Assembly (NCBI GenBank): GCA_018806915.1
Contig: JAGKQI010000046.1
Coordinates: 682,001 to 746,000, forward strand
Length of the DNA: 64,000 bases
Reading direction: 5' to 3'
Source of the DNA: Phytophthora colocasiae
Lineage: Eukaryota; Oomycota; Peronosporomycetes; Peronosporales; Peronosporaceae
Under the pieces are notes generated by a model, which did not search any database, was not told where the DNA came from, and was given only the letters and a program-made list of their open reading frames with translations. The position numbers and the translations under genes were made by a program. Positions within the stretch are counted from its first letter, which is position 1. Each line of letters begins with the position of its first letter. This document shows, one piece after another, positions 33,426-45,374 of the stretch.

Positions 33426-36400
33426 CTACTCTTCAGATGGTCGACGTGAGACCCGCGTAGCTACTCGAGTTACTTCCGTTTGAATTGTTCTCGGTAGTTC
33501 TCCATGTTGCGTACGGGCGATGCTGATTGCCTTCACAAGAAGGAGGTTATCGGCTTCAGCCCGAACTAGCTGACTCTTGAGTCGAGTTTGATCTGCGCGT
33601 AAGATACTGAGCTGGCCACGGTCACTTAGTGAAGATTCCTCGTCATATATCGAGCTGGGTTTGTGTTGAGTCAGTACATTCTGTAGCTCTTTCGAACGTC
33701 TATCCCGTCGATAACGTTCAAACTCCTTCTTCATGTGCTCCAACTCCCTTGTTTTCTTGTCGATAGCTTGATCCTTCTCTTCAATTATCTTCTGCCACTT
33801 GACGAGCTTCTTCTTCCAATCGATCACCAATTTACTCACGTCTTTTGTGTTTTGTTCCTTTGAATTGAGTCTGTCCCGGACTTGACGATGACGTTCTTGC
33901 AACTCTTTTTTCGCCTGGATAAGCTGCTCCCGGTCTTCCAGCACGTCCCGTAATTTATTTTCAAGATCTGTAGCTTTACGCTCGATTAGAGTGTAGTATT
34001 TGCGCCAGCTCTTGTTCTGCTTGAATAACTTGATGAATTTGTCTGGAGCTCGAGCTCGAACTCGATCGCGAGTATTGCGAAGCATCTCGAACACAAGCTG
34101 CTCCACTGCAGAAGAAAAATCAAGTTAAGTATTCAATATAACTACTGAAAAAAAAATTTCTTTACCATAAAAACAGCAAGTTTTGCTGTAAAGTTGCGTT
34201 CGAGCAATGAGAACTCGTCGATCGACTAAAGATAAACTTGACGTGGAGAAAGCAACTTGTAAGATCCCGTACACTGCACCTGTAATAAAAAAAAAAGTTA
34301 GAAAAATAACTTTAAATACAAAATATCACCAAAGTTTTACGAACCATCACTGGAAACCAGGGCTGTCGACACCATATCAATCGTTGTTTTGACTGACGAA
34401 TCATTTCGTAAATTGTTCATGGCGAATTGATCAACCATCGGGTGGAATCTCGGATCTGACGCAACATCCGAGATAATCATTGTAGATCCACTCGAAAGCG
34501 TACTACCAGCGATACCAAGAGAAGCTGGTACCTGAATCAGTTGATTCTCTTCACGTTGTGTCCAGAGCTCATTGCTGCTTGGGTCAAAGAGGAAGAGAAC
34601 TGCTGTGCTGCCGTGTAAAATTTGAGCGAAAGTACTGGAAACGCCAACAAAAAGGTCCTTCACTGTAATGGGTTGGAATAAACGACGAGTGAGAGTCTGT
34701 AGTGCCTGGAGAGAGGCCCCAGTACTCCAATGTTCCTCTGCAGCCGACAACGCGCCCAATTCCTCACGAGCTCGAGCCTCAACCTGTTCTTTAACCGCCA
34801 TAACTGCCTCGTCGCTCTTTAGTTGCATTTCCTGGATAATACGACGGTGCTTTATCTCGTTCTTCCATGTCGAATGAGCATAACATCGTGATAAAAAGGC
34901 TCTCATCTGTCGTAAACGATGGTGATACGCTATCCAGCACCACTTTCCGAGGTTTAATCTCCGCAAATGAATCGTAGCTGAGATTTGTTCAAGACGAAGT
35001 TTTGTATCGAGTTTTGTCACTTGTTCAAGCGCTGAGATCTCCATCGATTTCGTTTTCCAAAGTCTGAACGCAATAGAAATCGGTAAACTACGCTTTACAC
35101 TTGCAAGCAAACAGCGTTTCACCAGAAAGAGCCTCAGTTTCGTTTGAGTAGTAGAGTAGGCTCTCCACCGGTGTAAAATAGCCAGCAGGTCACCTCTTCC
35201 CCATATCTTCTTCAACACCTCTAACTGTCGAGATCTCAGTGTTTTAACCTTCCAGAGCCAAAACGCGAAATGCCGTTTTCTTCTCTGTTGAATATTAGCC
35301 ACAGTAGAGAGAGCGCGATGTTTTCTTCGTATCTCAAAGAGTTTAATCTTCCACAAAGTGAAAGCTTCGGATACTTCTCGAGAAATCGTTCGCTTGACCA
35401 TAATTTTGCTCAAAGCGCTCCAGGAGCGCAGTTGTTTACTACGTGTCACCTCTTGAGAAGTGACTGCCTCGTTCACAGTCGAAGCTTTGGACTCCGCTTC
35501 GTACAGTTTACCTCGGAGTTCCAGCAATTCAGTGGACAACTGGTCAATGCTCATAGTTTTACTCTCCAGTTGACGATTCGACTCTGCAACTTCACTGGAG
35601 AGTCTATCATTTCCACTCTGAAGACTTATAATTTGGCTCATGAATCGATATCTTCTCCATCTGGAGAAAGCGGCGCGACAGTAATATCGCTGAAGCAAGA
35701 TTTGTAAGCATTCTGCCGATTTTCGTTTCTTTTTCTCGTTTTTCACAGTGAAATTCCACTTTTGCCAGCTTCGTGCAAGCAAAGATCGACATTTCTCGGC
35801 ATAACGACGCGTAGCTAGCACACGAGGGGCAGCTTTTGTCTTCGTGAACTCTTTCCACTGGTGGAATGACCGTACAAGCCCTGCTTCTTGTCTTCCCATC
35901 AAAAACTGCGCGATCTTCCTGTGTTTATCCTGTTCTCGAAGAGCTCTGTTCTTTTCCACAATACACTTCTCTCTCCAGGATAACAATCCGTACCTTTGTT
36001 GCAATTGTCGTGCAAGGATCTCCAGTCTATTAATCGCTGATAAAATCTCTCTTTCACGATCAATTGCTCGTCTCCATCCAGCTAAAACGTATTTAAGCAC
36101 ACGTTCTCGAATTCGCTGCTGCAGTTTCCTCTGTTTCTGCTTAATCACTCGCTGATAACGAACTGTTAACTGCCAATGTCGAAGAATCGCTCGATTCTGA
36201 GTATCCTGACAACGACTAATCCTTTGAACAACACTCAGTTTAATCTTTCGACGATGTTGCACAAAAGCCTGCCAGTTGGAAAAGATCTGGGCGAGATATC
36301 GTTGCCGAGTAGTTTTCTGACAAAAACGAACAGCTTGAGCTTGGTGTCTGCTTGTCGAAATATAAAGTTTGATAGCGTTGAAATACTTCGCCAGTAGTCC

Positions 36401-39400
36401 AAATTCAGTCAACTGCTGCACTTTAGAGGTTGATTCATCATGAACTTCAGCTGCATCATCCAGTTTTCGCTTAGTATCACCGGCGATAAGCAGTAACGAC
36501 GCGATTTCTTCTCTTTGGAGTTGAATCTCTTCCTGTTGAGCAGTTTGCAACTGTTTTAGCTCTTGTAAATTACGCTGTTGGTCCCGGATAAAAACCATTT
36601 TCCACTGGGTCATAGCACGTTGTTGCTTCTGTCGTTGAATCTTTCGAATCCACCGCTCAAATCCTTGGTTACGGTCCAATTCCTGACGTTTTGCAGCTAC
36701 AAATTCTGCCCACGCACTGAGCATCACTTTAACGAGGCGGATTCGCTGGAATAAAATCAGTTTACGCTCAGCTAATCGCTGGTTCTTCTTGGCTTTAACC
36801 ATGTCCTTCCATTCTGAAAAGCAGAAGCGCATGATTGACACCGACTGCTTCCACCAAACTTTGGCTCGGATCGCAGTTAACGCTTCATTTCTCCTCTCAA
36901 GCTGCTCTTTTGCTGCTTCAGACTTAGTGTATTCTGCCCAATGCTTGAATTGTTCTCGAATTTTAGCGTGGATGGAGCGCAACCAGATCTTCTCCATTGT
37001 TTTACGTAGTAAGAGATTCTTCCGAGCTAATTTTCTCCATTCCATGAAAACTTCACGGGATAAATTCGTTTCGGAACAGCGAAGGAACAGATTTGAGAAT
37101 ACCTGAACAGCCAAACTCTTTCGTCTTGCGCTTATCCAGGCTCTCAGACACTGAATCTGCCACCACCGAGAGAAATGCGACTGGAGCGTAGTGAAGACTG
37201 TTCTCAGACGATTTTTCTGAGTAGTAAAACGTCTCCATTTGCCCCAAATCGCACGAATATGTCGGGTGTTCAAACGAAACTGGAAAGCAGCTACACTTTC
37301 GCGGTTGTCTATCGATCGTCGAACGACTTTTTGCCACAATTTCAAGCTCTTCATCTGGGTAGAGTCTCGAGCTCGAGTCAAACACAGAACTTTCACAGCT
37401 CCTGTCAGGCGTACAGCTCGTCTCTCCTCTTTCTGCAACTGCTTGGCTGTCTCCGTTAATTTCTTCTCTTGCTCTGTTTGTACTTGTTCTGCCTCTTCAA
37501 TTAGTTTTTCTTGGTTCTTCCTGTACTCAGTTTCAAGCAGCTTGAGCTCCACCTGACGTTCTTCTTGAAGACGAATCATTACTAGTTGATGCTCTTTCTC
37601 TACGATCTGACGCTGCCACCGTTTCCACGCCTGTTGTAGAACAGCTGAATGACAGCGAGCTACCCATCGCCGTACAAGGTCCCGTTGATTCTTCCGAGTC
37701 CCAATGAACTCACGCCAACTACCCAAAACTCGTGCCAAAGAGCCATTTTTCATTCTTGCTAGACACTTCTTCACAACAACAGTTTGCCTCTGTCGACGTT
37801 GGACTAGTTCATGCCATCGGGAAAAGCATTCATGTTGAAAATTCAAGTCCTTCTTCGCCTGTTCCAGTCGATTCTCCCAAGCTCGTTGTATCACTTGTTG
37901 ATGTTGTACTTGAGCTGCAATTTTCATCTCAGCAACACGATCTTTCCAAGAGTTAAACAGGAAGAACTGATGCTGCTTTATCGCTGAGTTTCCGATTATT
38001 TCGAGTGCGTTTCGAAGCGAAATCCGTTGTTGCCTGAATTCCCTCCACTGTGTGAAGCAGCGAGCTACTCCTCGGTTCCGTATCCTGTTCACAGCATAAA
38101 GTAGAGCTGTTCTCCGTGCCTTTGCTTCTCTAGCACGTTCTTTCCACGAGTTGAAGCATTTTAAAACCCCTAAATGACGCAAACGTTCCAGAATATGTTG
38201 CATCTGCAGACGTTTCTTGTGATTCCGATGTGCTGTAGAGTGCCAGTCGGTCACAGATCTTTGCAGCTTCAGTACAAGAAGCTTTGTTCGTATCAAGTCA
38301 GTGCGTTGTCTTAATCCCAGTAAATAGTGCGCCACAAGCTTCCACTCGCGTAAAAATTCCCTCAACAATTGCCGATCTGACTGTCTTGTGAAGAACCGTC
38401 CTAATTTCTGCCGAACAGCTAACTCAGCAGCTTTCTGTCGTTCCAAATTCTCAGTAATCACAACTCTTTCATCATCATGACGCGCCTGCAACTCACGCGC
38501 TAACTTCCTGGCTTCATCAAGGTCCTTCTCTAAATCTACGATTGTCTTGGCCCGAAGTTCCGTCGATCCTTTCAAAATCGCCAATTTCTGGTCTCTTTCC
38601 TCCAAAGCGAGACGGAACGTCTGAAGACTCCACTTCCTCAAGCCCCAGAGACGTGAACGATATGCTAAAAGGTGCTTAATCTTAAGGACACCAGCTCGAC
38701 GATCCTTTTCTTGTTGAGTGTTCGACTTCCAGCAGTTCATTACCCTTTGCATACTCTTCCTCGATCGCGCTTGAGCTAATTTCCCCCCCTTGCGACGTCG
38801 TTCTACATTCTTTTGAGTCAAAAACCTCCACTGGAGGAAGCTTCGTCTAGCAGATTGCTGCAAGAGCTTCAGTGCAAGTAAAACTGCCTGGTTGCCTCGA
38901 ATTTTCGCTACCCGGTCGTCAACTTCCCTCTCGAAAGTGACTATCATTTGCTTGTTCTGATCCTGCAGTCGCTTCTCCTTTATCAGTGCAACCCATGTAT
39001 TCCATGCGTTTTGAACTTTATTCGTCGTCCAGTTCTCGAACGTACTAACAATTCGTTGTTGCCCCATTCGAACTCTTTTCTGCTCGAAAATCTTCAATTG
39101 AGTCTTTAATTTCTCCACAATTCCTGTCTGTTCATTGTAAAACTTGCAGTACTGCTCCTTCAGTTCTCCATATCGGATTCCGAGCTCCTCCTTCTCCAAT
39201 ACAACATTTTGCAGTGTATTCTGCATGGTTTTAACTGCCATCGCTGCTCGTTTTGCCTCCAAAGGATCAAACTCAAATCTCTCCTGGTACTTGGTGACAA
39301 GCTGTCGGTGTTGCGCCTCACTGTTAACAACTCTTGCTTCCAATTTTTCAATTTCCAGTCGATGATTTTTCTCCATCCGCAACTTCTCACTGCGTAAAAG

Positions 39401-39652
39401 TCGGATTTCTTGCTCAAACTCGTTGATTTTCGTGTCTTCTGGGTCCCGCAGCTTGTTCTCTTTGCTTTGAGCCGATAAGATATCCTTTTCTTGTTGTAAA
39501 CGTTGTGCATTTTGACTCAACTGCTCGTTTTCCCTCTGTAATTGGATATACGAGTCATACAGCGACGTCACGCATTGTGCCGACTTCCAATTCGCTCCAA
39601 GAGCTTCTTTCTCCCCCAATAAACCCACAACAAGACGGTTCTCGCCCGGCAT
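33426..39652 (-). CDS. Giant SFI1-repeat protein with GAF domain and C-terminal coiled coil
   Basis: Exons 39652-34345, 34279-34166 and 34105-33426 join in phase to 2,033 residues. Residues ~30-200 are coiled coil. From ~205 to ~1,600 the protein is built of 20 or more helical repeats with a conserved Trp and following basic residues (FLQWRFLTQKN, VMNCWKSNTQQE, CFTQWREFRQQR, LVRSFHQWKEFTK, AFSRWRRYRF), as in Sfi1 centrin-binding proteins. A GAF-type domain lies at about 1,650-1,810 (LFVGVSSTFAQILHGSTAVLFLF, GIAGSTLSSGSTMIISDVASDPRF) and crosses two splice junctions. A last coiled coil of ~200 residues follows. Sfi1-type repeats bind centrin at centrioles and basal bodies. The GAF module is not part of classical Sfi1 and could sense a small ligand. 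Confidence 0.82.
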
Positions 39653-39796
39653 CTAACCCCTTAGTAGTTGCCACTTGTCCCTTGGCGTTGTGGTCCGTTA
39701 TATTACTTGACTGTTTCATATCTGCATATCCAGTGATCCTTACAGCAGAAACGTTTGAAGGAAGTAAAAAAAAGTTTTTAATGAGTTGTTGAAAGC

Positions 39797-40759
39797 TCAG
39801 CTGGCATCACTAAACGTGGGAATAGATCGAGTGATCTGACTTGCCACAGCACGAGCCATCTCAATGTCGGGACCTAGTATACTGGCGATGTCATTGTATT
39901 GTTCAATACTCCGACGAATACTTGTACCGCCACCTTCTCCGAAAGAGGCCAGGACTCCATAAATCTTCTGTCTCTTGATAGGTTCTCGAAAGCACGGAAG
40001 GGCGATATCAGCACTTGGTGACTGGTTGACTACAGTCCTGATCACTGCAAACGCTTCGCTTGGATCATCTATAGTCACCGATTCGATAATCCCTTCGAAC
40101 TTTGTCGGATCAGAAACCCAAAAAAACTCCCAATACTTCTTAAAGTCGGTCAAGAGTGCCATCACAGGTTTAACAGCCATGATATCTAGTGCTACCAGTT
40201 CGGACACAGTCTGACACATGGAGTGTAGCAGCATCTCTTCTTTTACTTCGATAATCAATTTCACGTCTGGGAACATTTTCAATTCGTGGGGGTACATCAA
40301 GACCTGATCACTCAGTATGATCAGGTCCGTGCGTCCAACAAGCTTCATGTTGTGCCCTGGTACGTTAGTCGAAAGAATATTTTCCCCCTTTTCCACACTG
40401 TACACACAAAGCTTGTTCTTCTTGAGCGCATCACCGATGTTGACTTCCACGTATTCGCGGTATCGTTCACGGTTCTGTTCTTCAGTGAGCTTAATGGTCT
40501 GGCCACGTTCATCGACTGTATACCCCCACTTGAACGGTTCAACATGGTTCTCAGTTTTGAATTGAATCGCGCGGGAAGCTCGCACCCGAAGATGCAAATC
40601 GTCTAAAAGACTCCAACTCGCGCTCGAGTGGCAAACCTTACGTTTCCCCAGCAAACTTTTGACCACTTTGTCGTTTAGTTCGTTAACCATTTCAATGAGT
40701 TTGTCTATCTTGGATGCCTCACTCACTGAACCTTTAGCCTTCTTCGGAACCACCACCAT
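39797..40759 (-). CDS. Crinkler-like C-terminal domain protein (PD-(D/E)XK-like)
   Basis: The frame extends upstream of 40759 but overlaps the neighbouring gene's start there. The ATG at 40759 (MVVVPKKAKGSVSEASKIDKL) is therefore preferred, giving 320 residues. The core has ENHVEPFKWGYTVDERGQTI, EEQNRERYREYVEVNIGD and then GRTDLIILSD followed by VKLIIEVKEE. A D ... ExK arrangement of this kind is typical of PD-(D/E)XK nuclease folds, and similar segments occur in the C-terminal regions of Crinkler (CRN) family proteins. The LxLFLAK/DWL N-terminal module and a signal peptide are absent, so this is not a canonical secreted effector. Catalysis is not shown. It could instead be a host-type regulatory relative of the CRN domain. 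Confidence 0.5.
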   Translation of the reverse strand: MVVVPKKAKGSVSEASKIDKLIEMVNELNDKVVKSLLGKRKVCHSSASWSLLDDLHLRVRASRAIQFKTENHVEPFKWGYTVDERGQTIKLTEEQNRERYREYVEVNIGDALKKNKLCVYSVEKGENILSTNVPGHNMKLVGRTDLIILSDQVLMYPHELKMFPDVKLIIEVKEEMLLHSMCQTVSELVALDIMAVKPVMALLTDFKKYWEFFWVSDPTKFEGIIESVTIDDPSEAFAVIRTVVNQSPSADIALPCFREPIKRQKIYGVLASFGEGGGTSIRRSIEQYNDIASILGPDIEMARAVASQITRSIPTFSDAS

Positions 40760-40853
40760 ATTTCGGGAAAATTCTTGATGGAGAAGATCTGCTCTATGTA
40801 TTTTGCAAAACGTATTGTGAATTTTGCAATAGATTAAACTTTGGCCATTCAAA

Positions 40854-42230
40854 ATGGCTTCGGAAGGCTCTCCATCCTTCTCCTTCACGACACCCGAACA
40901 GCGGCGCCAGCGCTTCCCAGAGGACGTTAATGACGCAGACAGTGAGGACTGGCACTTCCGCAATGGTCCTAGCCCTATCGTGGCTCCTCGGTTTCAAGGA
41001 GAAGAGCAGGACGAGAGCAAAGAGAATTATCCAGACAATTTCGCCACTTCACACTTTAGACGGCGAAACAGACTGGAATCGAGACTGGAAGAGCTGCAGA
41101 AGGATGTGGCTAGTCTTACGTTAAAGTTACGAGCCAATGGGAACCGCAGCACGTCGCTAGATGCCTCTAGTTTCTTATATACACCAAAAGAAAAGGTGGA
41201 GAATAAGAGCTATTCCATGAATAAAGAGGTGAGAAGGAGAAGAATGATAGGGTTTTGGGATAAAGAAATTAGGTTCTAAATTGATATTGTGTATTTTTAA
41301 ACTTTGTAGACTTCCAGGAAGAGCGTCAAGGATCAAGGACAGAATAATACTGCGAAGATTAAGAGAGAACTGCATCATGTGACAACAGAGAGAGATCAAC
41401 TCAAATTTGAGCTGGAAAGAACGAGAAAAGCTCTAATTGTAGCCGAGAAAAAGTCTCAGGAAGCTGCAAAAAGCAGAAAAGCTTACGAAAAGCTCCAAGC
41501 CCATTGCGATTCCCTTCAAGAGTCTCTAGATTTATCTGAGAAGATACGAGTGAGGCAGAAGAAGCTGTTGCAACAGTTGCAGCAACAGCAACGAACAACT
41601 AAAAAGGAGAAGGAAGTGAAAGCAGAGAAAAAACGACCAGTTAGTGCTGGTACCAGATCAACAGAGAAACGATCAACTGCTACGAAATCGACACCGATAC
41701 GACAGGAGGCCAGAACAAGAGAATATTCACCTACTGGTTACGACATTTTGAACTCGCTCGTCACCAGTCACCAACTTTCTGATGAAGAAGAAGATGCAGA
41801 TAGGGAGACCCATGAACAAGCTCCCAGTGAACCGACCGCAGCTGTTTCTCGCTCAAGAACGCCTCGATCAGTGCTGAAACCTACGACTCCAACGCAGAAG
41901 CAGTATCGATCTGATTTTGATGCACTGCTTCAGGTGGATGCTCCTCAATTCAGCACTCGACGAGCAAGCAGAATTGCTACTAACACCAGTAGAAGACGAC
42001 CCAGTCAAACTCAAGTGCAACAGCGGGATGCAATGCGTCAAGCAGCTAGATGGGCGCGTACTCGTGGTGCTGCAGTGGATATTTCTACCTCAATTACTCA
42101 ATTACCAGCGAGGAAAACCCCTGCCGGAAGACCGAAGAACAGCTTTCTTGCTCCTACACAGGCCAGTCTACGACGCCTTCACGACCTTCCTCGACGTGGT
42201 GACCTTGAAAGGCGTCCTTTTGTCGTGTAA
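40854..42230 (+). CDS. Coiled-coil protein of unknown function
   Basis: Exons 40854-41228 and 41310-42230 join in phase across an 81-nt intron (GTGAGA...TTTGTAG), giving 431 residues. The N-terminus is acidic (FPEDVNDADSEDWHF). A first coiled coil (RLESRLEELQKDVASLTLKL) precedes the junction. A longer one follows it (KIKRELHHVTTERDQLKFELERTRKALIVAEKKSQEAAK...), and then a basic, Ser/Thr- and Pro-rich tail with many SR/RTP sites (SRSRTPRSVLKPTTPTQK), likely phosphorylated. No catalytic domain is recognised. The 94-bp gap to the divergent CRN-like gene suggests a shared promoter. The structure resembles centrosomal or cytoskeletal linker proteins, but this is only an inference. Confidence 0.75.
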
Positions 42231-42293
42231 TACAGTTCAAGATGACATTTTATTGTTCAAGTTACTGGGATACCACAGGTAATTCATGCAATT

Positions 42294-45032
42294 CTACTCT
42301 TCCCAGAACGTCTTCTCTGCGTTGGAGCGCTTCTTAGCCCACTCCGAAGGCTTCTCGTTGGAATATCCGTTGCGGTTGGGCTTGCCTTCACGGTACGTGT
42401 GGTGAAGCGGCCAATTGTTCTTACGACGCAGCTCACGCAGTTTGTTCTGGAAGTCAGTCGACATCGGAGCCAGTTTGTCCGGGTGCGAGTGCAGGTTGCC
42501 TCGGTTGAAGACGATCTCGTACTCTCCAGAGCTCGCCTTCATTCTTCCCGTGATCAACACCTCCAACTTCTCTTCATACAGCTCGACCTCCTTCTCACTC
42601 ATACTCAGCTGCTTCAACGCCTTCCAAAGCAGTTTGTACTCCTGACTGGCACTGTCACGAATGGTAGCGAGTTTACTCAAGAACTCGTCCATGGACGACA
42701 GCCGCGCGATCTTCAACGCTCGACTCCATCGCTGCTCGGCAGCTTCATTGGCTCGACGTTCACGTAGCTCCCGCAGGAATGCGTCGTACTTCTTACGCAA
42801 GACCTGCATCGCCAACGCCGTGTACGTCGAGCTGTCCAAGTTCTCACCTGCTGTGGTGTTCAGCTCCCAGTTGATCTTGGCTTCTCCTGCTTCACGAACG
42901 ATACGGTAACGGGCTGATCGGTTTTGCAAGAGCAAGAACTTGGGCAGCTCTTGAGTGCACGTAGGCCACACTTCCTTCAGCGTCGGTACTTCCTGCGTGG
43001 CATCGGTGTACTTCTTAATCGAGACAGCTACACAGCGGATGAGGTTGTTCGCAGAGCGCTCGAATGCACGGAAGAACGGTGTCTCTCCTGCAATTTGCTG
43101 AGCTTTCTTCGTACTGAAACTCCACACGTCTTGATCCAGAGCGTGCGGGTCGAAAGCGTCTTCGACTACGTTTTCGTGGCTGTATCCGACCATTTTCTCC
43201 ACCAGGGCCAAGTACTTATCCTCGTTGTACCGGATGAACTTGTGTACACGCGTAGCCAGCAACTCCTGGAGTACATCTACCAACGCTTCGTCATCAGCCG
43301 CATCTTCTGTACGACGTAGCAGTCGGAAGAGCAGCTTCCCCATCGCCGATTCCGGGTCCACCGGCATCTTCGGCATACGCTGAGTCGCGCCCATGATCAG
43401 TCGAATCGAGTGCACCAGTTTTGCTGCCAACTCCCACTGGAAATCACTCAAAGGCTCGCGCTGCTCGACCAACGCCATCAGAGAAGCTGAGACCGTGCCA
43501 CGGAACATATTCGGGCAGAACAAGCCAGCCCGAGCTCCTGACAGCAGACCAGTGAGGATGTCAAGTACTTGAGTCCCTGACGCTGCGCGAACAAGAGCGC
43601 TTCCCAATGTATCATCGGGGTCTGCAACGAGCTGCGCGTAGTTGTAGTCCTGAGCACGAATACTCAGTCCTCCAGTGGCTTCGTCGCTGCCAATGAGAGT
43701 CAAGAAATCCTTCGCAGTGACAACGTCCGGCGAGATCTTGGTGATGACAGCTGACCACGCATCCATGAAATCCGGCTTGCCATTCTTTTGCGGAAGCTGT
43801 AGCACTGCTAGGTGAGCCAGGAACAAGCTCGCTACTGTCTGCAGAACTGTAGTGGGATCGAAGACATCCTCCTCGTTCAAGGCATCCTCCGTTGCTTCTT
43901 GCGTCGTGAGAAGCGTGATAGCACTGACGGAAGCTTCCAACTCACTTGTCGTGCTGATCTTTTGCTGAAGAATTCCAGGGAGCGAAGCAGCGGTGAGCTT
44001 CAGGTGGCTTTGGTTCTCTTCCGGCATCAGCTCGCGGATCTTCTCAACCAACGAAGTCGCACGATCCAGTGCGTCATTGTACCCCAATTTCCCCGTCAGA
44101 CACTGTGCGATAGTGATTAGCAGCTCCACCTGCTCTTTCAAACCGGAAGCAGCAATGGCACGCTTGGCGAAGCGGTCACCCACTACAACAGTAGCTCGAT
44201 CCAGGAAGGCGAAGAGTACTTCGCGAGTATCTCCAGCTTCAGGAAGCAAGTTATTCCGGACTTCAGCCTCGCAAGACGGCACCGTATACGCCTCCAGGTC
44301 GTAGAAGATGAATGTATCAAGAGCAGCTTCGTCCACAGTACCATCTCCAGCCCCAGATGCCGTGAAGGTTCCTCCTGCACAACGATCAAACATTTTCGAG
44401 AGGATCGTCATGAGACCATTGGCAAGCTGCTGACCAACACGTGTCTTGGGCTCGATGAGAACTCCGTCGAACTTCTTAGCGATGCTGCCGTACATCCGGT
44501 GGTCACTGTTCTTGACGTACTTGACGATATTTACGATGAGATTTCCCTCAAAGTGAGTCTGGACCAGCTCCAGTACATTGAACATATCCGTGTCTACAAT
44601 GGAGTGTTTCTCCTTGAGGAAATTGATCTCGTGAGTGGCTTCGCTCGTTCTGGACTCAGCAAGAAGGTGCGGACCGGCGTCTGTGATGAGGAAAGCGATC
44701 GTGGGCATTGTATTGTCCAGAGTCAACAGTTCAGCTAGTGCCGCTTTCTGGTTCTCGTCTCCGTCTCCACCATTTGCACTCACGTTGTGGCTTCCAGGAG
44801 GGACACAGAGTTGGACGGACTTGATGAAGTCGATGGCTTCTTCTCCCTCTGTGAAGCTGTGGGTCGTCACAAAACAGCCTTGAGAACTCTCTGTGAAGGT
44901 GATGATAGTGATCATGACGGCGTATTCCTCTTCGAACACTGACGCGACCAAGTGACGCACAGTCTCCTTTGCACCTTCCAACTCATTGCCCATGGAGCCA
45001 GTAATATCGAGCAGGAACACCAGGTTAATCAT
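42294..45032 (-). CDS. von Willebrand factor A domain protein
   Basis: A single-exon gene of 912 residues. The VWA domain begins at once: INLVFLLDITGSMGNEL carries the MIDAS motif DxTxS-type (DITGSMG), followed by ITIITFTESSQGCFVTTHSF and TIAFLITDAGPHLL. Residues ~230-900 are helical with no domain I recognise. The last part is rich in charged residues (LRELRRKNNWPLHHTYREGKPNRNGYSNEKPSEWAKKR). VWA domains bind metal and mediate protein interactions, often in intracellular assemblies. There is no signal peptide, so a cytosolic role is likely. Confidence 0.85.
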   Translation of the reverse strand: MINLVFLLDITGSMGNELEGAKETVRHLVASVFEEEYAVMITIITFTESSQGCFVTTHSFTEGEEAIDFIKSVQLCVPPGSHNVSANGGDGDENQKAALAELLTLDNTMPTIAFLITDAGPHLLAESRTSEATHEINFLKEKHSIVDTDMFNVLELVQTHFEGNLIVNIVKYVKNSDHRMYGSIAKKFDGVLIEPKTRVGQQLANGLMTILSKMFDRCAGGTFTASGAGDGTVDEAALDTFIFYDLEAYTVPSCEAEVRNNLLPEAGDTREVLFAFLDRATVVVGDRFAKRAIAASGLKEQVELLITIAQCLTGKLGYNDALDRATSLVEKIRELMPEENQSHLKLTAASLPGILQQKISTTSELEASVSAITLLTTQEATEDALNEEDVFDPTTVLQTVASLFLAHLAVLQLPQKNGKPDFMDAWSAVITKISPDVVTAKDFLTLIGSDEATGGLSIRAQDYNYAQLVADPDDTLGSALVRAASGTQVLDILTGLLSGARAGLFCPNMFRGTVSASLMALVEQREPLSDFQWELAAKLVHSIRLIMGATQRMPKMPVDPESAMGKLLFRLLRRTEDAADDEALVDVLQELLATRVHKFIRYNEDKYLALVEKMVGYSHENVVEDAFDPHALDQDVWSFSTKKAQQIAGETPFFRAFERSANNLIRCVAVSIKKYTDATQEVPTLKEVWPTCTQELPKFLLLQNRSARYRIVREAGEAKINWELNTTAGENLDSSTYTALAMQVLRKKYDAFLRELRERRANEAAEQRWSRALKIARLSSMDEFLSKLATIRDSASQEYKLLWKALKQLSMSEKEVELYEEKLEVLITGRMKASSGEYEIVFNRGNLHSHPDKLAPMSTDFQNKLRELRRKNNWPLHHTYREGKPNRNGYSNEKPSEWAKKRSNAEKTFWEE

Positions 45033-45374
45033 GACTGGAGAACGGGATTAAACAGTGGAGATTTGAGCTGCGTGAAGCAAATTGGAGAATGATCGAGACT
45101 GGAACAAGCTGAAAAGGAGACGTTCACTCACGAAAAGACTTACAGATGTGAGGTCAAACGGGTTCAACATCATATATTAGCTTGACTCAATTTGTGAGTG
45201 AAGGTCAACTTCAACTTGTACCACAATTTTGGTACGAACTGTTACCACGGGTGCGTTCTAGGAGAGTATTCAATGATATCCGAGCATGGGTGTGATCTCT
45301 CTCTCTCTCTCAAGCGTTTCTTCAAAATTAGCATGGAAATGCTGAAACGTTTAACAATTTACAGGAAACTCAAT
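45033..45374. other. Divergent intergenic region
   Basis: No gene is seen. It contains a short (CT)n run around 45297-45309. A possible acceptor (TTACAG) at 45364 allows a 5'-UTR intron for the gene at 45375. Confidence 0.4.

Noticed and set aside
40760..40963. N-terminal extension of the CRN-like frame
   Set aside because: It overlaps the start of the divergent coiled-coil gene, has no effector N-terminal motif, and an in-frame ATG at 40759 fits the protein better.
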